64,000 nt of DNA, taken from NCBI RefSeq assembly GCF_945605565.1, contig NZ_OX216966.1, forward strand, positions 3,154,001 to 3,218,000. Reading direction: 5' to 3'. The notes beneath the pieces are model-generated. The model saw only the letters and a list, made by a program, of their open reading frames with translations, ran no database searches and had not been told where the DNA came from. Position 1 is the first letter of the stretch. The number at the start of each line of letters is the position of its first letter. A program made the translations under genes and the position numbers. Origin of the DNA: Paenibacillus dendritiformis. Lineage in GTDB: Bacteria; Bacillota; Bacilli; Paenibacillales; Paenibacillaceae. Of this stretch, positions 8,409 through 18,103 are shown one piece after another.

Positions 8409-9815
8409 GTGAGTACGGCAGTGGCTTTGGAAGATTATGTAGAAGTTACGATTTCTGAGGACAAGCTATACGGCTATATTCAATTTGCCAAATTCGAACC
8501 CACGTTTCAATGCACTGCGGAACAGCTGGAGACATTGCTGCATAGCAATAATGTACGCTTCGGCATTCAAACGCGGGTACTGCAGGAGATTGCTTCGAAT
8601 CCGCAAGCCTTTGCGCGCGGCGCAACGATGATTGCTCATGGGAAGGCACCCGTAGACGGTGAAGACGGCTCAGTTCGTCTCCTGGTACGCACGGGCAAGC
8701 AAGAACACAAGCCGGTTGAGCAGGAAGACGGAACGGTTGATCTGAAGGAAGTCAAGCAGCTGGATAATGTAAGAAAAGGGCAGATGATCGCCCAGCGCAT
8801 TCCTCCAACCGACGGCATCCCGGGCATCTCCGTAACGGGAGAGCCGATCAAGTCGAAGCGAGGGCGCGACGCGAGATTCAAAATTGGGAAGAACGTCGTC
8901 GTCGATCCGGAAGAAAAAGCGATGTATTCCGCGATTGACGGCCTCGTCTCGCTCACCGACCGGGACAAGCTGAACGTCTTTCCGGTCTATGAAGTGAACG
9001 GAGATGTCGACTACCGGACAGGGAACATCGACTTCATCGGAACGATCGTCATTCGGGGCAATGTCCTGACCGGCTTTCGCGTCAAAGCGTCGGGCGATGT
9101 CCGCGTATACGGCGGCGTAGAAGGGGCGCAGATCGAAGCCGACGGCTGCGTCGAGATCAGCGGAGGCATCATTGCGGGGAACAAAGGCTATGTCAAGGCG
9201 GGCACTCATGTAAAATGCACCTTCATCCAGGAAGCGAATGTGTATGCGGCGACTGACGTGATGGTAACGCAGAGCATTATGCATGCCACGATACGGGCAG
9301 GCAAGCAGGTCATTTGCCAAGGAACCAAAGGACTTATCGTCGGTGGTCTGATTCAAGCGGGAGAAAAGGTCATTGCCCGCACGATCGGCAACTCGATGTC
9401 CACTTCGACGACGATCGAGGTGGGCGTGCAGCCGGAGCTGCGGAACGAGCTGATGGAGCTCCGCCACACATTCAAAACAAGCCTGGAAAATTTAGAGAAA
9501 ACGGAGAAAGCGCTTCGCATTTTGGATCAGATGGCGTCTGCAGGCCAGCTCTCGGGCGACAAATTGGCGATGCGGATTAAGCTGACTTCCACCAAGAAGC
9601 AGGCCGTGGAGCAGCAATCAGACATGCGGGAGCGCATGTTCGAGATTGAGAAGATGTTGGAAGAAACCGCTTCGGCTTCGGTCGATGTGTTCAATGTGAT
9701 ATATGGCGGGGCCAAAATTGTAATCGGCCGCAATACGCGGTATGTGAAGGATGCGGCGAAGAGGGTCTCCTTCCGGATGCATGACGGTGACATTACGATG
9801 TCTTCTTATTTATAA
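8409..9815 (+). CDS. fapA: FapA family protein (DUF342)
   Basis: A 468-residue DUF342/FapA-type protein. The central part (about 90-320) has the DUF342 signature, including RIPPTDGIPGISVTGEPI and a run of beta-helix-like turns (VRVYGGVEGAQIEADGCV, KAGTHVKC) typical of this polymer-like fold. The C-terminal ~100 residues look coiled coil (RNELMELRHTFKTSLENLEK). Start is GTG after AAAGGGGG. Members are often annotated as flagellar assembly protein A, but the biochemical role is not well established. Position right after sigD, with a sigma-D-like promoter, is consistent with motility or envelope use (inference). Confidence 0.85.
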   Translation: MSTAVALEDYVEVTISEDKLYGYIQFAKFEPTFQCTAEQLETLLHSNNVRFGIQTRVLQEIASNPQAFARGATMIAHGKAPVDGEDGSVRLLVRTGKQEHKPVEQEDGTVDLKEVKQLDNVRKGQMIAQRIPPTDGIPGISVTGEPIKSKRGRDARFKIGKNVVVDPEEKAMYSAIDGLVSLTDRDKLNVFPVYEVNGDVDYRTGNIDFIGTIVIRGNVLTGFRVKASGDVRVYGGVEGAQIEADGCVEISGGIIAGNKGYVKAGTHVKCTFIQEANVYAATDVMVTQSIMHATIRAGKQVICQGTKGLIVGGLIQAGEKVIARTIGNSMSTSTTIEVGVQPELRNELMELRHTFKTSLENLEKTEKALRILDQMASAGQLSGDKLAMRIKLTSTKKQAVEQQSDMRERMFEIEKMLEETASASVDVFNVIYGGAKIVIGRNTRYVKDAAKRVSFRMHDGDITMSSYL

Positions 9816-9888
9816 GGGGGTAGCTTGGGAGCGTGTAACGCGGCCGCTTCGTCATGCGTTTCGTCTCGTCTTGCTCGTGGCCGCTCAT

Positions 9889-9969
9889 GGCTGGCGTGAT
9901 GGTTGGCGGAAGACTAGCGTGAAGACTAGCGTGATGACTGGCGTGGTGACTAATGTGGTGACTAGGGCC
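9889..9969. repeat. 12-bp degenerate tandem repeat
   Basis: Units in order are GGCTGGCGTGAT, GGTTGGCGGAA (11 bp), GACTAGCGTGAA, GACTAGCGTGAT, GACTGGCGTGGT, GACTAATGTGGT and a partial GACTAGGGCC. A 12-bp period means four codons in any frame, yet no convincing gene covers it. It lies in the 506-bp non-coding stretch 9816-10321 between fapA and the next gene. Confidence 0.85.
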
Positions 9970-9992
9970 AAAATCCTGTCGAGCGAGAAGCC

Positions 9993-10180
9993 AATCCTGC
10001 ATTTGTACAGCAATTTACGCCGATGAAACGGAGTTTCGAAGAAATTGCTGCTATTTTACATCTTTTTTACTCAAATTCTCTAGTTTATAAGCGATACGGT
10101 GAGAATTCCTGCATTTTTGCAGGAATCCCGGCGCACTGTCCGTGCGTTCCCCAATAAACTGCAGTTTTGCAGGATTTTTG
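9993..10180. repeat. Cluster of CCTGCA/TGCAGG hairpins in non-coding DNA
   Basis: Four related motifs occur in under 200 bp. CAGCAATTT (10008-10016) pairs with AAATTGCTG (10042-10050), with an inner GAAAC/GTTTC stem. ATTCCTGCA (10105-10113) and TGCAGGAAT (10118-10126) form a perfect 9-bp stem around TTTT. CTGCA/TGCAG forms a third hairpin near 10155-10170, followed by GATTTTTG, which could terminate transcription. The look is that of a repetitive extragenic palindrome rather than a gene. The remainder of 9816-10321 shows no coding sequence I can support. Confidence 0.6.
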
Positions 10181-10321
10181 AGCGGCCGAGAGCGGCGTAC
10201 GGCAACGTATAGCGGTGTAAACCAGAGGGCGCCCCAAGTCGGGGGCTTCGCAATCTCACTATAAGTGCTAGTTCGTGTTAAGTTGTGTTCCACGTCTATA
10301 GGAGAAGGCTGGGGTGATGAG

Positions 10322-10651
10322 ATGAATGTGAAGCCGGTAGAGTTGCAGATCGCACTAACCCGAACGCCAGAAGCATCGGCAATTCATCAACAGCAGCAGC
10401 AGCGGCCTGTTACCGAACAGCTGCTTTTGAACGAGCAAGCGGAGAAGATGACGAAAAAGCGGCGTGAGCGCAACGAGCAGGTAGATACTGCGCAGGAGGC
10501 CCGGATCCGGGATGAAGGAAAGCGCGACCAATCCCGCGCGGACGGCTCCGGCCCCGAGCCGGAGCCGGTAGAGGAGGAGACGGCAGCTCCTTCAGCGGCT
10601 GTTCCTGCAGAGCACCCTTACAAAGGAAAGCATATTGATTTCACGTGCTGA
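10322..10651 (+). CDS. Charged hypothetical protein, unknown function
   Basis: A 109-residue, very hydrophilic protein that I do not recognise. It has a Gln run (HQQQQQRP) near residue 22, a Lys/Arg/Glu-rich central helix (AEKMTKKRRERNEQ), a Pro/Glu stretch and a C-terminal HPYKGKHIDFTC ending. No signal peptide, membrane segment or enzyme motif is visible. The ATG at 10322 is preceded by GGGGTGATGAG; an upstream in-frame start lacks a good ribosome binding site. It lies between fapA and a SwrB-like gene, at the end of the motility region. Confidence 0.65.
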   Translation: MNVKPVELQIALTRTPEASAIHQQQQQRPVTEQLLLNEQAEKMTKKRRERNEQVDTAQEARIRDEGKRDQSRADGSGPEPEPVEEETAAPSAAVPAEHPYKGKHIDFTC

Positions 10652-10808
10652 ATCGGTAACGCTGACCGCCTTGTCGCACAAGGTGCCCGCGTTGCCTTTT
10701 TTGCCGTGTTGGCGGCCATGCCGGGTGCGGGCGAAGGAAGAGAAGGAAGGCCTGCATCCGCATTGGGCCGTGAAGAATCTGAACTCAGCCGAAAAGGAGG
10801 TGCCCGCG

Positions 10809-11423
10809 ATGGGGCCATGGATCTATGTAGCGCTGCTGGGGGCGGTCCTTGTCGTGCTTGGCCTGCTAAGGCCGAGAACAGGGAACGACAGCACCGAGCT
10901 CCGGCGCAATATGGAGGAGACGCTCGAGCATTATATGCGAGAGCTGGAAACGGATAATGAAAAAGTAATCAGCATGATCGAGCGGATGAAAAAAGAGGGG
11001 CAGATGACGGACGAGGCGCTGAGGAAGCGAATTGACCAGCTTGAGCAAAGATGGAGCCGAAGCGAGGAACGGCATGCGGCTCTGGAAGCGCGTGTGGCGG
11101 AGCAGCAGGCGGTCCGCTTGTGGAACGGACAGGCTCCCGCGCCGCAGATGGGGGAGGCTGCGCAGCCGGCCGCCCAGCGTTCCATGCCGGCGGAAGCATC
11201 TACCTTTCCTCCGGAGGCGGAGCCCGTCCCGGATGCGGAAGCCGAAGCACAAGCGGAATCCGAGGCGCCGGAGTCCCCTTCGATCCGCAGCCGGTACCCG
11301 GAGCTGTTCGCCCTGGCCGAAGAGCAGGTGCCAGCGGGCCAGATTGCCGAGCGGCTGTCCATGCCGATAGGCGAGGTTCAGCTTATTCTCCAGCTTGGGA
11401 TACAGGAGGGCGGCCGTGTTTAA
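10809..11423 (+). CDS. SwrB-like membrane-anchored coiled-coil protein
   Basis: A 204-residue protein with one N-terminal membrane helix (IYVALLGAVLVVLGLL), then a long charged coiled coil (residues ~25-95), a Pro/Ala/Glu-rich linker and a C-terminal helical module (RYPELFALAEEQVPAGQIAE) that resembles a small helix-turn-helix. This layout and the position downstream of sigD match B. subtilis SwrB, which promotes flagellar basal-body maturation; assignment is by architecture and synteny. The start is chosen at ATG 10809 because AAAGGAGGTG lies 6 nt upstream. The 3' end overlaps the next gene by 8 bp. Nothing supportable was seen in 10652-10808. Confidence 0.65.
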   Translation: MGPWIYVALLGAVLVVLGLLRPRTGNDSTELRRNMEETLEHYMRELETDNEKVISMIERMKKEGQMTDEALRKRIDQLEQRWSRSEERHAALEARVAEQQAVRLWNGQAPAPQMGEAAQPAAQRSMPAEASTFPPEAEPVPDAEAEAQAESEAPESPSIRSRYPELFALAEEQVPAGQIAERLSMPIGEVQLILQLGIQEGGRV

Positions 11424-11976
11424 AGATCGTCGGTTTCTTATCGGACTTGGCGCAGGGATGATTATTGGCAGCCTGCTGCTTCAGCTGACGCTTATCGGCG
11501 AGCGCGCAGCCGAGCCGCTGTCAGAGCCGGAACTGCGCAGAGAGGCGGAACGGGCCGGTTATGAGCTGATTCCGCGCGGCGCCATGGCGAACGGAACGGC
11601 TGAAGGCGGAGGCGTCGCACAGCCGCACACGCCGGCAAGCAGCGGAACGCCCCGTCAGGAGAAGGGCGGAGAGAAGGAGGCGGCCGGCGGCAGCGATTCG
11701 GCGGCGAACCCGGCTTCGTCCGCCGCGAAGAAGCAGGATTCTCCCCCTGCGGAGGTGAAGCAGGAGGCGAAGATTAAGGTAGCCTACGGCAGCGGTTCCC
11801 GGGATATCGCCAAGCAGCTGGCCGACGCGGGAATTGTCGAGAGCGCGGAGTCGTTCGAACGCTATATTGCCAAGCAGAAGAAGCAAGGGAAGCTGCGGAC
11901 GGGCACGTTCCTGTTCCCGGTTCCCTCCACGATGGAGGAAGCGCTGCGCATACTGACGAGCAAGCCGAACGGCTAG
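11416..11976 (+). CDS. Short MltG/YceG-like protein lacking the catalytic domain
   Basis: A 186-residue protein: N-terminal membrane helix (FLIGLGAGMIIGSLLLQLTL), a low-complexity Gly/Ala/Ser linker (residues ~55-115), then a C-terminal ~65 residues (GSGSRDIAKQLADAGIVES, KLRTGTFLFPVPSTMEEALR) that look like the LysM-like subdomain of endolytic transglycosylase MltG. The catalytic transglycosylase domain that normally follows is absent, so an enzyme is unlikely; peptidoglycan or glycan-strand binding is a guess. GTG start 11416 with AGGAGGG upstream, overlapping the SwrB-like gene by 8 bp. Confidence 0.6.
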   Translation: MFKDRRFLIGLGAGMIIGSLLLQLTLIGERAAEPLSEPELRREAERAGYELIPRGAMANGTAEGGGVAQPHTPASSGTPRQEKGGEKEAAGGSDSAANPASSAAKKQDSPPAEVKQEAKIKVAYGSGSRDIAKQLADAGIVESAESFERYIAKQKKQGKLRTGTFLFPVPSTMEEALRILTSKPNG

Positions 11977-11990
11977 CTTGCCAAAAGTGG

Positions 11991-12019
11991 TTGCAACTCA
12001 TGGGTCATTATGGTATATT
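11991..12019 (+). promoter_or_regulatory. Sigma-A promoter of rpsB
   Basis: TTGCAA (11991-11996), 17-nt spacer, TATATT (12014-12019). Transcription would start near 12026, giving a ~118-nt leader before rpsB that holds a small CTCTG/CAGAG hairpin near 12067-12087. Confidence 0.75.
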
Positions 12020-12144
12020 AGTTGACGGTGTTAAGAACACACGTCGATCAATTTCTGCAAGGGTGCTCTGTCTCATCGGGCAGAGTCTTGGAGGAAGATG
12101 ACATCGGCGGAGGACAAATAACCATATTGGGAGGTGCAGTGAAG

Positions 12145-12843
12145 ATGGCAGTTATCTCCATGAAGCAGCTGTTGGAAGCTGGGGTACACTTCGGTCACCA
12201 GACTCGTCGTTGGAACCCGAAAATGGACAAATATATCTTCACCGAACGTAACGGCATTTACATTATTGACTTGCAAAAGACAGTGAAAAAAGTCGAGGAA
12301 GCTTACAATTTCGTAAAATCCCTCGCGGCTGAGAACGGGACAATCCTGTTCGTCGGCACGAAGAAGCAAGCTCAAGATTCCGTCAAGGAAGAAGCAGAGC
12401 GCTGCGGAATGTACTATATCAACCAACGCTGGTTGGGCGGTACGCTCACGAACTTCCAGACGATTCAGAAGCGTATCGATCGCCTGAAGCAGCTGGAAGC
12501 GATGGAGCAAGACGGCACATTCGAAGTGCTGCCTAAGAAAGAAGTTATCTTGCTCCGCAAAGAGCAAGAGCGTCTGGAGAAATTCCTGGGCGGTATCAAA
12601 AACATGAAGGGCTTGCCAAGCGCATTGTTCGTCATCGATCCTCGCAAAGAGCGCATCGCGGTGGCGGAAGCTCGCAAATTGGGCATCCCAATCGTAGGTA
12701 TCGTTGACACGAACTGCGATCCGGATGAGATCGATTACGTTATCCCTGGTAACGACGATGCGATCCGCGCAGTCAAGCTGCTCACTTCGAAAATGGCCGA
12801 CGCTATTGTCGAAGCGCATCAAGGCGAAGAAACATCCGCGTAA
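12145..12843 (+). CDS. rpsB: 30S ribosomal protein S2
   Basis: The 232-residue S2 protein of the small ribosomal subunit, starting [20 protein letters not shown], with the family segments [13 protein letters not shown] and [14 protein letters not shown]. The ATG at 12145 has TTGGGAGGTG 9 nt upstream; upstream in-frame codons are leader. It has its own promoter and a strong terminator, and is followed by tsf in the universal rpsB-tsf order. Confidence 0.98.
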   Translation: MAVISMKQLLEAGVHFGHQTRRWNPKMDKYIFTERNGIYIIDLQKTVKKVEEAYNFVKSLAAENGTILFVGTKKQAQDSVKEEAERCGMYYINQRWLGGTLTNFQTIQKRIDRLKQLEAMEQDGTFEVLPKKEVILLRKEQERLEKFLGGIKNMKGLPSALFVIDPRKERIAVAEARKLGIPIVGIVDTNCDPDEIDYVIPGNDDAIRAVKLLTSKMADAIVEAHQGEETSA

Positions 12844-12872
12844 TACAGCGTCTTACATTTGGATGAACAAAT

Positions 12873-12916
12873 AAGGGTGGTTGGCAGGTGATTCACCTCT
12901 CACCGCCCTTTTTTTA
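12873..12916 (+). terminator. Intrinsic terminator/attenuator between rpsB and tsf
   Basis: AAGGGTGGT pairs with ACCGCCCTT and the inner AGGTGA with TCACCT, followed by TTTTTTT. Partial read-through probably feeds tsf, since no clear separate promoter was seen for it. Confidence 0.85.
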
Positions 12917-12984
12917 AGCTGTACGATAGCTTGAATCCGCCCGGCACCATGCTGGGGCAATCTCATTGATGGAGGGAATTAGAC

Positions 12985-13638
12985 ATGGCAGTTAGTGCAG
13001 GTGCAGTTAAAGAATTGCGTGAAAAAACAGGCGCAGGTATGCTTGATTGCAAAAAAGCGTTGGAGGAAGCAAACGGCGACCTGGAAAAAGCGGCTGAATT
13101 GCTTCGCGAGAAGGGCTTGGCGGCAGCAGCGAAAAAAGCGGGCCGCGTAGCTACGGAAGGCGTCGTTGAATCCTACATCCACGCTGGCGGACGCATCGGC
13201 GTCTTGGTAGAGATCAACTGTGAGACGGACTTCGTCGCGAAGACGGACCAATTCAAGGAATTCGCACGTGATATCGCGATGCAAATCGCGGCGGCTTCGC
13301 CGAAATTCGTGCGTCGCGAAGAAGTGCCTCAAGAAGAGATCGAGAAAGAAAAAGAAATTTTGAAGGCGCAAGCGCTGAACGAAGGCAAGCCTGAAAAAAT
13401 CATCGAAAAAATGGTCGAAGGCCGCATCAACAAATATTTCGAAGAGTTCTGCTTGCTCGAGCAATCCTTCATCAAGGACCCGGACAAGACAATCGAGACG
13501 CTGCTGAACGAAAAAATCGCAGCGATCGGCGAGAACATTTCGATCCGCCGCTTCGTTCGTTACGAGCTGGGCGAAGGCTTGGAGAAAAAAGAAGATAACT
13601 TTGTTGAAGAAGTAATGGCGCAAGCGAACTTGAAGTAA
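12985..13638 (+). CDS. tsf: Translation elongation factor Ts
   Basis: The 217-residue GDP/GTP exchange factor for EF-Tu. N-terminal UBA-like domain [20 protein letters not shown] and the core [13 protein letters not shown] that contacts EF-Tu are present. It is the short form typical of Firmicutes, with a single compact core. ATG start with ATGGAGGGAATT upstream. Confidence 0.98.
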   Translation: MAVSAGAVKELREKTGAGMLDCKKALEEANGDLEKAAELLREKGLAAAAKKAGRVATEGVVESYIHAGGRIGVLVEINCETDFVAKTDQFKEFARDIAMQIAAASPKFVRREEVPQEEIEKEKEILKAQALNEGKPEKIIEKMVEGRINKYFEEFCLLEQSFIKDPDKTIETLLNEKIAAIGENISIRRFVRYELGEGLEKKEDNFVEEVMAQANLK

Positions 13639-13696
13639 TCCTGGGAACAGGACGCTTCCGTTCATAAGCTGCTAGCAATCAACAGACGCGCTGGAA

Positions 13697-13727
13697 AAGA
13701 TGGAACACATAGTGTTCCTTCTTTTTT
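13697..13727 (+). terminator. Intrinsic terminator after tsf
   Basis: GGAACAC (13702-13708), ATA loop and GTGTTCC (13712-13718), flanked by AAAAGA and TCTTTTTT, which extend the stem and provide the T-run. Confidence 0.8.
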
Positions 13728-13753
13728 AGCACGTTGTCAAAAGTGGAGGGTAA

Positions 13754-14484
<731 letters not shown>

Positions 14485-14485
<1 letters not shown>

Positions 14486-15039
14486 TGCCACAATCGGTAA
14501 AGAAACACGCAGAAGAACGTATGGAAAAGGCAATTGCAGCTTTGAAACGCGATTTGGCTACGTTGCGTGCCGGACGTGCATCCGCAGCGCTGCTTGACCG
14601 CATTCAAGTCGAATATTACGGGGCGATGACGCCGGTCAATCAATTGGCGAATATCAGTACGCCGGATCCGCGCACGCTGGTAATCCAGCCTTGGGACAAG
14701 AGCTCGCTCGGAGAGATCGAGCGCGCGATCATGAAGTCGGATCTCGGCTTGACGCCGGTCAATGACGGCTCCATCATCCGCCTTGCCATTCCGGCATTGA
14801 CTCAGGAGCGCCGTGCGGATCTTGTGAAGCAGACGAAGAAATTCGGCGAAGACGCGAAGGTCGCGATCCGCAACATCCGCCGCGACGCGAACGATGATAT
14901 CAAGAAGCTGGAAAAAACCGATATTTCGGAAGATGAATCCCGCCGTCATCAGGAAGATATTCAGAAGACGACGGACAAATATATCGCGGAAGTCGATAAA
15001 GTATTGGCAGCAAAAGAAAAAGACATTATGGAAGTCTAA
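14485..15039 (+). CDS. frr: Ribosome recycling factor
   Basis: The 184-residue factor that splits post-termination ribosomes together with EF-G. Segments [15 protein letters not shown] and [20 protein letters not shown] are typical. The GTG start at 14485 shares its first base with the pyrH stop codon, so translation of the two is probably coupled. Confidence 0.98.
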
Positions 15040-15072
15040 TGAAGGCGCACCGCAATGTGCGACATCTTTATG

Positions 15073-15104
15073 CCCCTCCGCACGGTGGGGTTTATTGTCT
15101 TTTT
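15073..15104 (+). terminator. Possible terminator between frr and uppS
   Basis: CCCC-T-CC pairs with GG-T-GGGG around GCAC (one T-T mismatch), followed by TTTATTGTCTTTTT. Imperfect, so read-through is likely. Confidence 0.5.
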
Positions 15105-15142
15105 CCGGTGCCGGTTCTTATCAACAGGTTGGAGGAGACCGA

Positions 15143-15910
15143 ATGATTAAGCGATTCCAAGCGTGGATGCAGCGCAGGAAGGATAGACTGGGGCCTGAGC
15201 TGCTGCCGGACAATATCCCACAGCATGTGGCGATCATTATGGACGGCAACGGACGTTGGGCGAAGAACCGCGGATTGCCGCGTGTCGCAGGGCACCATAC
15301 GGGGATGAAAGCGGTGAAGCGCGCCACCATCGCTGCCAATGACATCGGAATCAAAATACTGACCCTGTACGCTTTTTCCACAGAGAACTGGGTGCGCCCG
15401 AAAGATGAAGTGGACTTTCTGATGAAGCTTCCCCAAGAGTTTCTCGCCATTGAGCTCGATGAATTGGTGGAGAAGAACGTGCAAGTGCGCATGATGGGCT
15501 ATCGGGACCGCCTTCCCAATCATACGCTTGCGGCGATGGAAGAAGCCGTGGAGAGAACGAAAAACAATACGGGACTCATACTCAATTTTGCGTTGAACTA
15601 CGGCGGAAAGCGGGAATTGATCGAAGGCTTCCGCGAGATTGCCCGGGACGTCGCTGCGGGCTCAGTACGGCCGGATGATATTGACGAGGAGTTGATTCAT
15701 CGTCATCTATTGTCCGGCAGCTTGCCGGATCCGGATCTGCTGATTCGCACCAGCGGGGAACTGCGGCTCAGTAATTTCATGCTGTGGCAGCTGGCTTACA
15801 GCGAGCTGTGGTTTACCGATTTGTACTGGCCCGAGTTCACGGAACGGGATTTGAAGGAAGCCGTGCTGGAGTATCAGCGCCGAACCCGGAGATATGGCGG
15901 ATTACAATAA
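15143..15910 (+). CDS. uppS: Undecaprenyl diphosphate synthase (cis-prenyltransferase)
   Basis: Makes the C55 lipid carrier for peptidoglycan and other wall polymers. The 255-residue protein has the catalytic Asp at about residue 34 in IIMDGNGRWAKNRG, followed by HHTGMKAVK, FSTENW and the C-terminal RTSGELRLSNFMLWQ motif. The ATG at 15143 has GGAGGAGACCG just upstream; the in-frame sequence before it overlaps frr and is not used. Confidence 0.97.
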   Translation: MIKRFQAWMQRRKDRLGPELLPDNIPQHVAIIMDGNGRWAKNRGLPRVAGHHTGMKAVKRATIAANDIGIKILTLYAFSTENWVRPKDEVDFLMKLPQEFLAIELDELVEKNVQVRMMGYRDRLPNHTLAAMEEAVERTKNNTGLILNFALNYGGKRELIEGFREIARDVAAGSVRPDDIDEELIHRHLLSGSLPDPDLLIRTSGELRLSNFMLWQLAYSELWFTDLYWPEFTERDLKEAVLEYQRRTRRYGGLQ

Positions 15911-15928
15911 GTTGGAGGAACAGTCGTT

Positions 15929-16726
15929 ATGAAACAGCGTATCGTTACGGGGCTTGCAGCCGGTATCGTATTCGGCGGACTGTGCGTCATGGGCGGCATG
16001 CCGTATGAGATGCTTCTTCTCGCATTGGCCCTGATTGGCTACTACGAGTTTGCCCGCATGCATCATTCCCGGCCCTTCGATCTCACATCCATCATCGGCT
16101 ATGCTACGCTGCTTGCTGTGGCTGTGCCTTGGCAGCGCTGGTCCATCTCATGGCCGGTCTCGTTCGAGACGCTTCTATGGTTCAGCATGTTCATCCTGCT
16201 GTGCATGACCGTATTGACCAAAAACCGGGTGCCGATCGAGAACGCCGCCCAAATGTGGCTTGGGGCTTTCTATATCGGCATCGGATTCAAATATATGATG
16301 CTGACCCGCACTTCGATGGAGGAGGGCCTGTTCTGGACGCTGCTGCTCTTCGCGGCCATCTGGTCCTCCGATATCGGGGCTTATTTTACGGGACGAGCCC
16401 TAGGGAAGCATAAGCTGTGGCCCGCCATCAGTCCGAACAAGACAGTGGAAGGGGCTCTCGGCGGGATCGCGGCATCGATTATCGTATCGTTCTTGTTCAT
16501 ACTCGCCCGGCCGGATATTCTCGATTGGCGCACGGCGCTTGCGATCGGGGCTTCCGCCGCCGTCATCGGGCAGCTTGGCGATCTCATCCAGTCCGCCTAC
16601 AAGCGGGTCCGCGGGGTGAAGGATTCCGGCACGATTCTGCCCGGACACGGCGGCATTCTGGATCGCTGCGACAGCTGGATCGTCGTATTCCCGTTCGTTC
16701 ATCTGATCGGCTTGTTGACGTTATAG
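15929..16726 (+). CDS. cdsA: Phosphatidate cytidylyltransferase
   Basis: Makes CDP-diacylglycerol, the precursor of phosphatidylglycerol (see pgsA at 60.6 kb). The 265 residues are mostly membrane helices, ending in the family signature around YKRVRGVKDSGTILPGHGG followed by LDRCDS. ATG start with TTGGAGGAACAG, 18 bp after uppS; the genes are likely cotranscribed. Confidence 0.96.
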   Translation: MKQRIVTGLAAGIVFGGLCVMGGMPYEMLLLALALIGYYEFARMHHSRPFDLTSIIGYATLLAVAVPWQRWSISWPVSFETLLWFSMFILLCMTVLTKNRVPIENAAQMWLGAFYIGIGFKYMMLTRTSMEEGLFWTLLLFAAIWSSDIGAYFTGRALGKHKLWPAISPNKTVEGALGGIAASIIVSFLFILARPDILDWRTALAIGASAAVIGQLGDLIQSAYKRVRGVKDSGTILPGHGGILDRCDSWIVVFPFVHLIGLLTL

Positions 16727-16792
16727 CAGGTGGACGGGAGTCCGGGCAACGAACGGGCGCTCACAAAATTTGATTGTAGATGAGGTGCAGGA

Positions 16793-17941
16793 ATGAAACG
16801 GATTGCAGTGCTTGGATCGACGGGATCCATCGGTACACAGACGCTGGATGTTGTCCGCCATCATGCGGATGAGTTCACGGTTGAAGCCTTGGCGGCGGGG
16901 CGGAATGCGGATGCCATCGTTCAGCAGGCGAAGGAATTCCGGCCTCGTAAGGTATCCGTGCAAGACCGGGAGACGGCCGAGCGAATCCGCCATGATCTTC
17001 CCGCCGGAACGGAGCTCTATTACGGAGACCAGGGCCTGATTGAAGTGGCGGCTGCCTCTGAAGCCGATACCGTCATTACGGCGGTTGTCGGCAGCGTCGG
17101 GCTGGAGTCCACCTTGGCCGCGATCGCCGAAGGCAAGAACATCGGCTTGGCCAACAAGGAAACGCTGGTGTCCGCCGGACACCTGGTGACCGAGCTGGCT
17201 GCGGACAAGGGCGTGAGCATCCTGCCTGTGGACAGCGAGCATTCTGCCATCTTCCAATGCTTGAACGGAGAAGCGGCCGCGGATGTCCATTCGATTACGG
17301 TCACGGCCTCCGGAGGAAGCTTCCGCGATTATTCGCGGGATGAGCTGGAGAACGTGACGCTGGAGCAGGCGCTTAATCATCCGAACTGGTCGATGGGCGC
17401 GAAGCTGACCGTCGACTCGGCGACGATGGCCAACAAGGGCCTGGAGGTGATCGAGGCGCACTGGCTGTTCGGGATGCCGTATGACCGCATTCATGTCCTG
17501 ATTCATCCGGAGAGCATCATCCATTCCTTCGTGGAATATGTGGACGGCAGCATCATCGCCCAGTTGGGCGTGCCCGACATGCGGGTTCCGATACAATACG
17601 CGCTGACGTATCCGAAGCGTCTGGACAGCCCTGCGGCCCGCCTTAATTTGGCGGAGATCGGCAAGCTTCATTTCCGGGAGATGGATTTCGAACGCTTTCC
17701 GATGATGCGTTGGGCCTATGATTGCGGACGAGCCGGCGGAACGGCGACAACCGTGTTCAACGCGGCGAACGAAGTGGCCGTGGCGCGCTTCCGGGTGGGC
17801 GAGATCAAGTTCCTCGACATTGAGCGCATCGTATACAAGATCATTTCCGGACATGAGCGCGTCCCGCATCCTTCGCTTGAGGAGATTAAGGAAGCGGATC
17901 GGCGGGCACGCGCGGAAGCACGGCAAATTTTACGGCCTTGA
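16793..17941 (+). CDS. dxr: 1-deoxy-D-xylulose 5-phosphate reductoisomerase
   Basis: Second enzyme of the MEP isoprenoid pathway, supplying the substrate chain for uppS. The 382-residue protein begins MKRIAVLGSTGSIGTQTLDV with the NADPH-binding motif and contains LANKETLVSAG, PVDSEHSAIFQ and the substrate-binding ASGGSFRD. ATG start with GATGAGGTGCAGG upstream. Confidence 0.97.
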   Translation: MKRIAVLGSTGSIGTQTLDVVRHHADEFTVEALAAGRNADAIVQQAKEFRPRKVSVQDRETAERIRHDLPAGTELYYGDQGLIEVAAASEADTVITAVVGSVGLESTLAAIAEGKNIGLANKETLVSAGHLVTELAADKGVSILPVDSEHSAIFQCLNGEAAADVHSITVTASGGSFRDYSRDELENVTLEQALNHPNWSMGAKLTVDSATMANKGLEVIEAHWLFGMPYDRIHVLIHPESIIHSFVEYVDGSIIAQLGVPDMRVPIQYALTYPKRLDSPAARLNLAEIGKLHFREMDFERFPMMRWAYDCGRAGGTATTVFNAANEVAVARFRVGEIKFLDIERIVYKIISGHERVPHPSLEEIKEADRRARAEARQILRP

Positions 17942-17993
17942 CGGCATCCGGTGGATTCTCTTGTGCGGGATCGGAGAATAATGATAATCTATA

Positions 17994-18060
17994 AGAGGTT
18001 GTTCAAAACGTCCGTTCTTCGAGTTCGGTGCTGAAAACTGGTCTTTTTGAACATACGTAA
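17994..18060 (+). repeat. Dispersed intergenic repeat, copy C (upstream of rasP)
   Basis: Begins AGAGGTTGTTCAAAACGTCC and ends TTTTTGAACATACGTAATAG. TGTTCAAAA (18000-18008) and TTTTGAACA (18045-18053) are inverted ends. The internal CGGTGCTGAAAACTGG (18026-18041) is almost the exact reverse complement of the middle of copy E near 26.16 kb. Confidence 0.7.
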
Positions 18061-18103
18061 TAGGACAAGACCGCGACCCGAAACGTAAAGGAGGATGCAT
18101 CGC

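Noticed and set aside
9751-10026. Open frame through the 12-bp tandem repeat on either strand (KTSV or SHHA-type tetrapeptide repeats)
   Set aside because: The frames start inside fapA or lack a ribosome binding site, and periodic codons follow automatically from a 12-bp repeat.
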